DNA from: Isoetes taiwanensis
Lineage: Eukaryota; Streptophyta; Lycopodiopsida; Isoetales; Isoetaceae
DNA length: 64,000 nt
Assembly: GCA_021234155.1 (NCBI GenBank)
Contig: JAJEKV010000134.1
Location: 1,060,501-1,124,500 of the forward strand
Direction of reading: 5' to 3'
The position numbers and the translations under genes are program-made. Of the stretch, positions 61,152 through 64,000 are shown piece by piece. The notes beneath the pieces are model-generated. The model worked only from the letters and a program-made list of their open reading frames with translations. It searched no databases and was not told the origin of the DNA. Each line of letters opens with the position of its first letter. Position 1 is the first letter of the stretch.

Positions 61152-61474
61152 GGAATTCTTTTACATTCTTCAAAGGAAAAGCACAAGTGTCCGCTGATAT
61201 GGCAGCTGTATTCGATGCGTGTTGCAATTGCGTGTTATATTTAGGTTAACCCGTGTGCCTTGTTGCGTGTTCAATCTTCCAGATGCCTCTTATAGGATCA
61301 ATCGACTCCTGTGCGACTTCATGAGATGGCTGGGGACATTTGCCACATTGAAAATGTGAACAGCCTCAAAATTAGGAAATCACGTAAGGTCATGACAATA
61401 TATGAGCATGGCAAGCAGTAATTGTTCCACATCAATAGTTATGCTACACTACCCATCAATAGGACATGAACAAA

Positions 61475-61690
61475 AGCAGATATGAACAAAAGCATGTAAA
61501 CGGCCCCTTACATATGAGCAGAAGCATGTAAACCACCCACCTTACACATCAATAGTATGTTTGTGAGTTAAACCGCCCTTTACGAAGGTGCATGTGAACT
61601 GCCCTTGGCATATGAACGGAAGCATGTAAACCACCCTTTACAAGGTGCATGTAAAACGCCCCTTACACATCAATAGGATGTTTGTGAGTT
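61475..61690. repeat. Imperfect tandem duplication with GCATGTAAAC motifs
   Basis: Two units of about 105 bases each contain GAA(C/G)...GCATGTAAACCACCC and TTACACATCAATAG(T/G)ATGTTTGTGAGTTA. GCATGTAAAC occurs five times with small variants. Confidence 0.7.
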
Positions 61691-61865
61691 ACCCTTAACG
61701 TCCTTGGCCTCAGCATTTAGCTGTAGGGTTTAATCTCAGCCATTGATCTCTAGAGGTTATGTCCAGTAACATTATGCGGCCCAATCGGTTATGACCATAA
61801 CAAAGATGTTATGGCCATAACATTTCCTCTGCTGCCAGTGGTGATTTTCTTTCTTTTGGTCCCTC

Positions 61866-61978
61866 CGCCATAGCCAAGCAAAAATGCCAGGCAATAAATT
61901 CGTCGCCATAGCCAAGCAAAAATGCCAGGCAACAAATCCGTCGCCATAGCCAGGCAGCGCTGTAAGTCCGTCGCCAGT
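61866..61978. repeat. 38-bp tandem repeat, about three units
   Basis: Units begin CGCCATAGCCAAGCAAAAAT and continue GCCAGGCAA(T/C)AAAT(T/C)CGT. The third unit is shortened. Confidence 0.8.
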
Positions 61979-61980
61979 TA

Positions 61981-62063
61981 AGTTTTAGGGGGATTTTAAT
62001 TTAAAAGTGTTTTATGTAATGGTTTGTGTTGTCTAAAATTTTTTTTTGCCCCTTCGGGGCCTT
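61981..62063. repeat. Terminal fragment of the foldback-family repeat
   Basis: GGGGGATTTTAATTTAAAAG, ATGTAATGGTTTGTGTT and a terminal hairpin GCCCCTTCGGGGC match the end of the copies at 1-388 and 49270. Only the last 85 bases are present. Confidence 0.7.
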
Positions 62064-63158
62064 GGAGATGGACAACATAACAACAAAAAATGATATATAG
62101 CAATTGTGGAGCCTCAAAAAAAGGTCAACAGGTTATTAAAGTAATTTAGAAGAGTTATCAATGGAATAAAGAACATTTGTTAAGAAGATGACAGTTAGGT
62201 CATGTCATGGGGATTGAACCCAGCATATCCTTGTACTTTATTTTCACACTAACAACTTTGAATCAAACAATTTAAACTTAATGCATGAAGTTTCAATAGT
62301 GCAAATGTGTCTTGCTTTAGCACTAAGGCCTTTGAGTCCAACTATTTAAACTCAATGAATGTGAAGCTACATAAAACTAAGCATTTGCTTGATAATAAGA
62401 ATTTAATTTGAAACAGCTTTAAGCAAAGTGTGAACCTACTCATTGCAACACGCCAAATTATATATGTTTCAAGCTTTATTGCCAATTCTAGTTCCTAAAC
62501 ATTAGGCGGCCAACAGATAAGTCATGACTAAGATCCAAATGCGAGATGCATTAGTGAAAGGACAGAAAATAAAGAGGCACAAACAAAAATTTTAGAATTC
62601 AAACCAGAAAAAAACTAGAATTCATTTGAGGCTTTCATCACCTGTAGCTTTTGAATTTGATCATATTAACAAATAGAACATAAGTAAGAGTTACCATAAA
62701 GATAGAGCAGATTGATCCCATTATTCTGAAAGTCATAAAGTTTGCAACACCCATACACAAACATTTTTCAACTAGAATTTAACAGCAGCCTTTGGCCTCC
62801 ATGGATTCTTGTGGTGAGAAACCAAAGTGGGAAACTTTTCTGCTTGTTAGCACCAGGATCTAGAAGCCTTGGAATTTGCTTAATAACTGCCTCAAAATCT
62901 AAAAATGCATGGTAATTTTTTGCAAGCTTCATTCGGAATGAGCCATAAAACAATATCCAATAGCGCAATCCTGTATTAATCAGCTGGTAGGATGTGAAAG
63001 CCTACCAAACCCGACCGAAAAATTGTTGTTTTAGCATAGATAACTTAACCAAACATATACATATCAAACACTATCAAAAAGATCTCGGAGAGAGCTTTTC
63101 AACACAATAACAATCATCTCAAACAGAGCTCTGGATCAAAAGTTATGATAAGAAATGT
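62064..63158. other. AT-rich DNA with one possible minus-strand terminal exon
   Basis: A minus-strand frame 62768-62970 ([20 protein letters not shown]...[18 protein letters not shown]) follows a plausible acceptor (TTAATACAG) and ends at a stop. The composition is protein-like but I do not recognise a family and cannot find a joining exon. Confidence 0.3.
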
Positions 63159-64000
63159 CACTACAAGAGGATGGGGGTATAGTGTCAACTCTTGTGACAA
63201 GTCCTATGTGTAGTGACAAATTTGTGTCGAATACTACTATCTTGACACAAAGTGCTCGTGTTGTGTCAATATTGTGTCTACTGCATAGTGTCAAATCTTT
63301 TGTCAAAGCAATGACCTCCTTTTGTCAACTTTCTGTCGCATGTTTAGGTTTTTGCAACAACTTTTGAACAATATTTAAGCTAAGTTGTGCCAACTTTTTT
63401 TTAAGACTTATAACAAACAATTATCCAAAATTTCATCTAATATCTTAACGGAACTTTGAGGAGCATTTTGTCAACTTTATATTGCAATTCAAGTGGGTTG
63501 TTGCAAGAATTTTTTAACAAATTTATAACTCCATCATTATAACATTTCGATGAGATTTATAACATAATGCCATCCAATTTGTATCTAATATATTAGTAGA
63601 ATTGAGTTTGGTATTCATATATTATTAAAGATTTGGTATTGCGCTAAGGAATGTTACTTGATAGAAAGAATGAATTGGACACAGTCAGATGAAGGGGAAT
63701 AGATAATGGTGAAGGGTACCTGACAACTTGAACAAGGGAGCAAATTTATAGGAAGATAAAAAACATTACTCAATACCAAATGAGCTATACCATAGTAGTC
63801 ATAGCAATAAGATTAACAATGTTGATTAATCACATGTGGCAACTTCATTAAGATCGTTCTCAATATCCTCTATCTCATCCTCATCTAGATATAAACAAAG
63901 AGCCAAATTCCTAATTGCTTCGGATGGATCATGTGCATGTTCGGTAATCTCTTCGTCTTCGGTAGGGCAAAGTCCCTACAGGCTTGATTCCGGAGGGTCA
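63159..64000. mobile_element. CACTA-type DNA transposon, one terminus with subterminal repeats
   Basis: CACTACAAGAGG at 63159 matches the CACTACAAGAA terminus common in plant CACTA elements. The next 330 bases repeat GTGTCAA/TTGACAC and TTGTCAA motifs in both orientations at least ten times, as expected for transposase-binding subterminal repeats. The other end is not found before the window edge. Confidence 0.6.
63826..63975 (-). other. Short acidic minus-strand open frame within the CACTA-like element
   Basis: From the last upstream stop the minus strand reads PTEDEEITEHAHDPSEAIRN and DEDEIEDIENDLNEVATCD followed by TAA. The acidic, helix-like composition suggests the end of a real protein, perhaps an element-encoded one, but 49 residues do not allow a family call. 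Confidence 0.35.

Overview
This window is nuclear DNA from a land plant with a large, repeat-rich genome. It is probably a seed-free vascular plant such as a fern, but that lineage is inference, not something the sequence shows directly. The plant assignment rests on a four-exon GT47 xylan-type glycosyltransferase gene (59193-61084), Ty1/copia and Ty3/gypsy elements of plant type, and AAACCCTA-type telo-box motifs. Only the GT47 gene looks like an intact host gene. Most other recognisable coding sequence belongs to mobile elements.

Layout: 1-388 end of a foldback repeat; 1182-3400 minus-strand L1-type LINE fragment; 5905-30164 a head-to-tail array of three LINEs (A, B, C) separated by (TC)n tracts, with LINE A split by a 13.07-kb chromodomain-bearing Ty3/gypsy element (7517-20589, 1550-bp LTRs, TSD GATGA); 30593-36535 a SANT-like ORF, minisatellites and a 0.83-kb tandem array; 36540-37072 a MINDY-3-like deubiquitinase fragment; 38825-44575 two further TC-joined LINEs (D with an intact 1103-aa ORF2, and E); 44575-45706 a minus-strand LINE remnant that keeps ORF1 only; 48416-49652 a foldback of about 500-bp arms; 51993-53990 a copia fragment and two minus-strand TC-joined LINE pieces (F, G); 55681-56112 a TIR element; 59193-61084 the GT47 gene; 63159 onward a CACTA-like terminus.

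The most exciting object is inside the gypsy element. Between the 5' LTR and gag lies an extra gene (9735-10961). Its product starts exactly like histone H3 (MARTKQ), continues with a roughly 300-residue charged linker, and ends in a histone-fold domain with CENH3-like features ([30 protein letters not shown]). The gene and gag each have their own TATA box preceded by two copies of the same 25-50-bp motif, which suggests separately promoted transcription units. A chromodomain retrotransposon carrying an H3/CENH3-like gene is not something I know as described. As read, the gene has three frameshifts and one TAG. The whole element shows the same pattern, and the two LTRs differ mostly by small indels at CG-containing words and homopolymers, so part of this damage may be consensus error rather than decay.

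The second system is the LINE family. Copies truncated at very different points all abut a (TC)n tract in the same orientation, and several end in a (TC)n tail that the next copy follows. Just before the tail, five copies share a two-tier stem-loop whose inner stem changes by paired substitutions (AGGCC/GGCCT versus AGACC/GGTCT). This points to a microsatellite-targeting LINE with a structured 3' recognition element.
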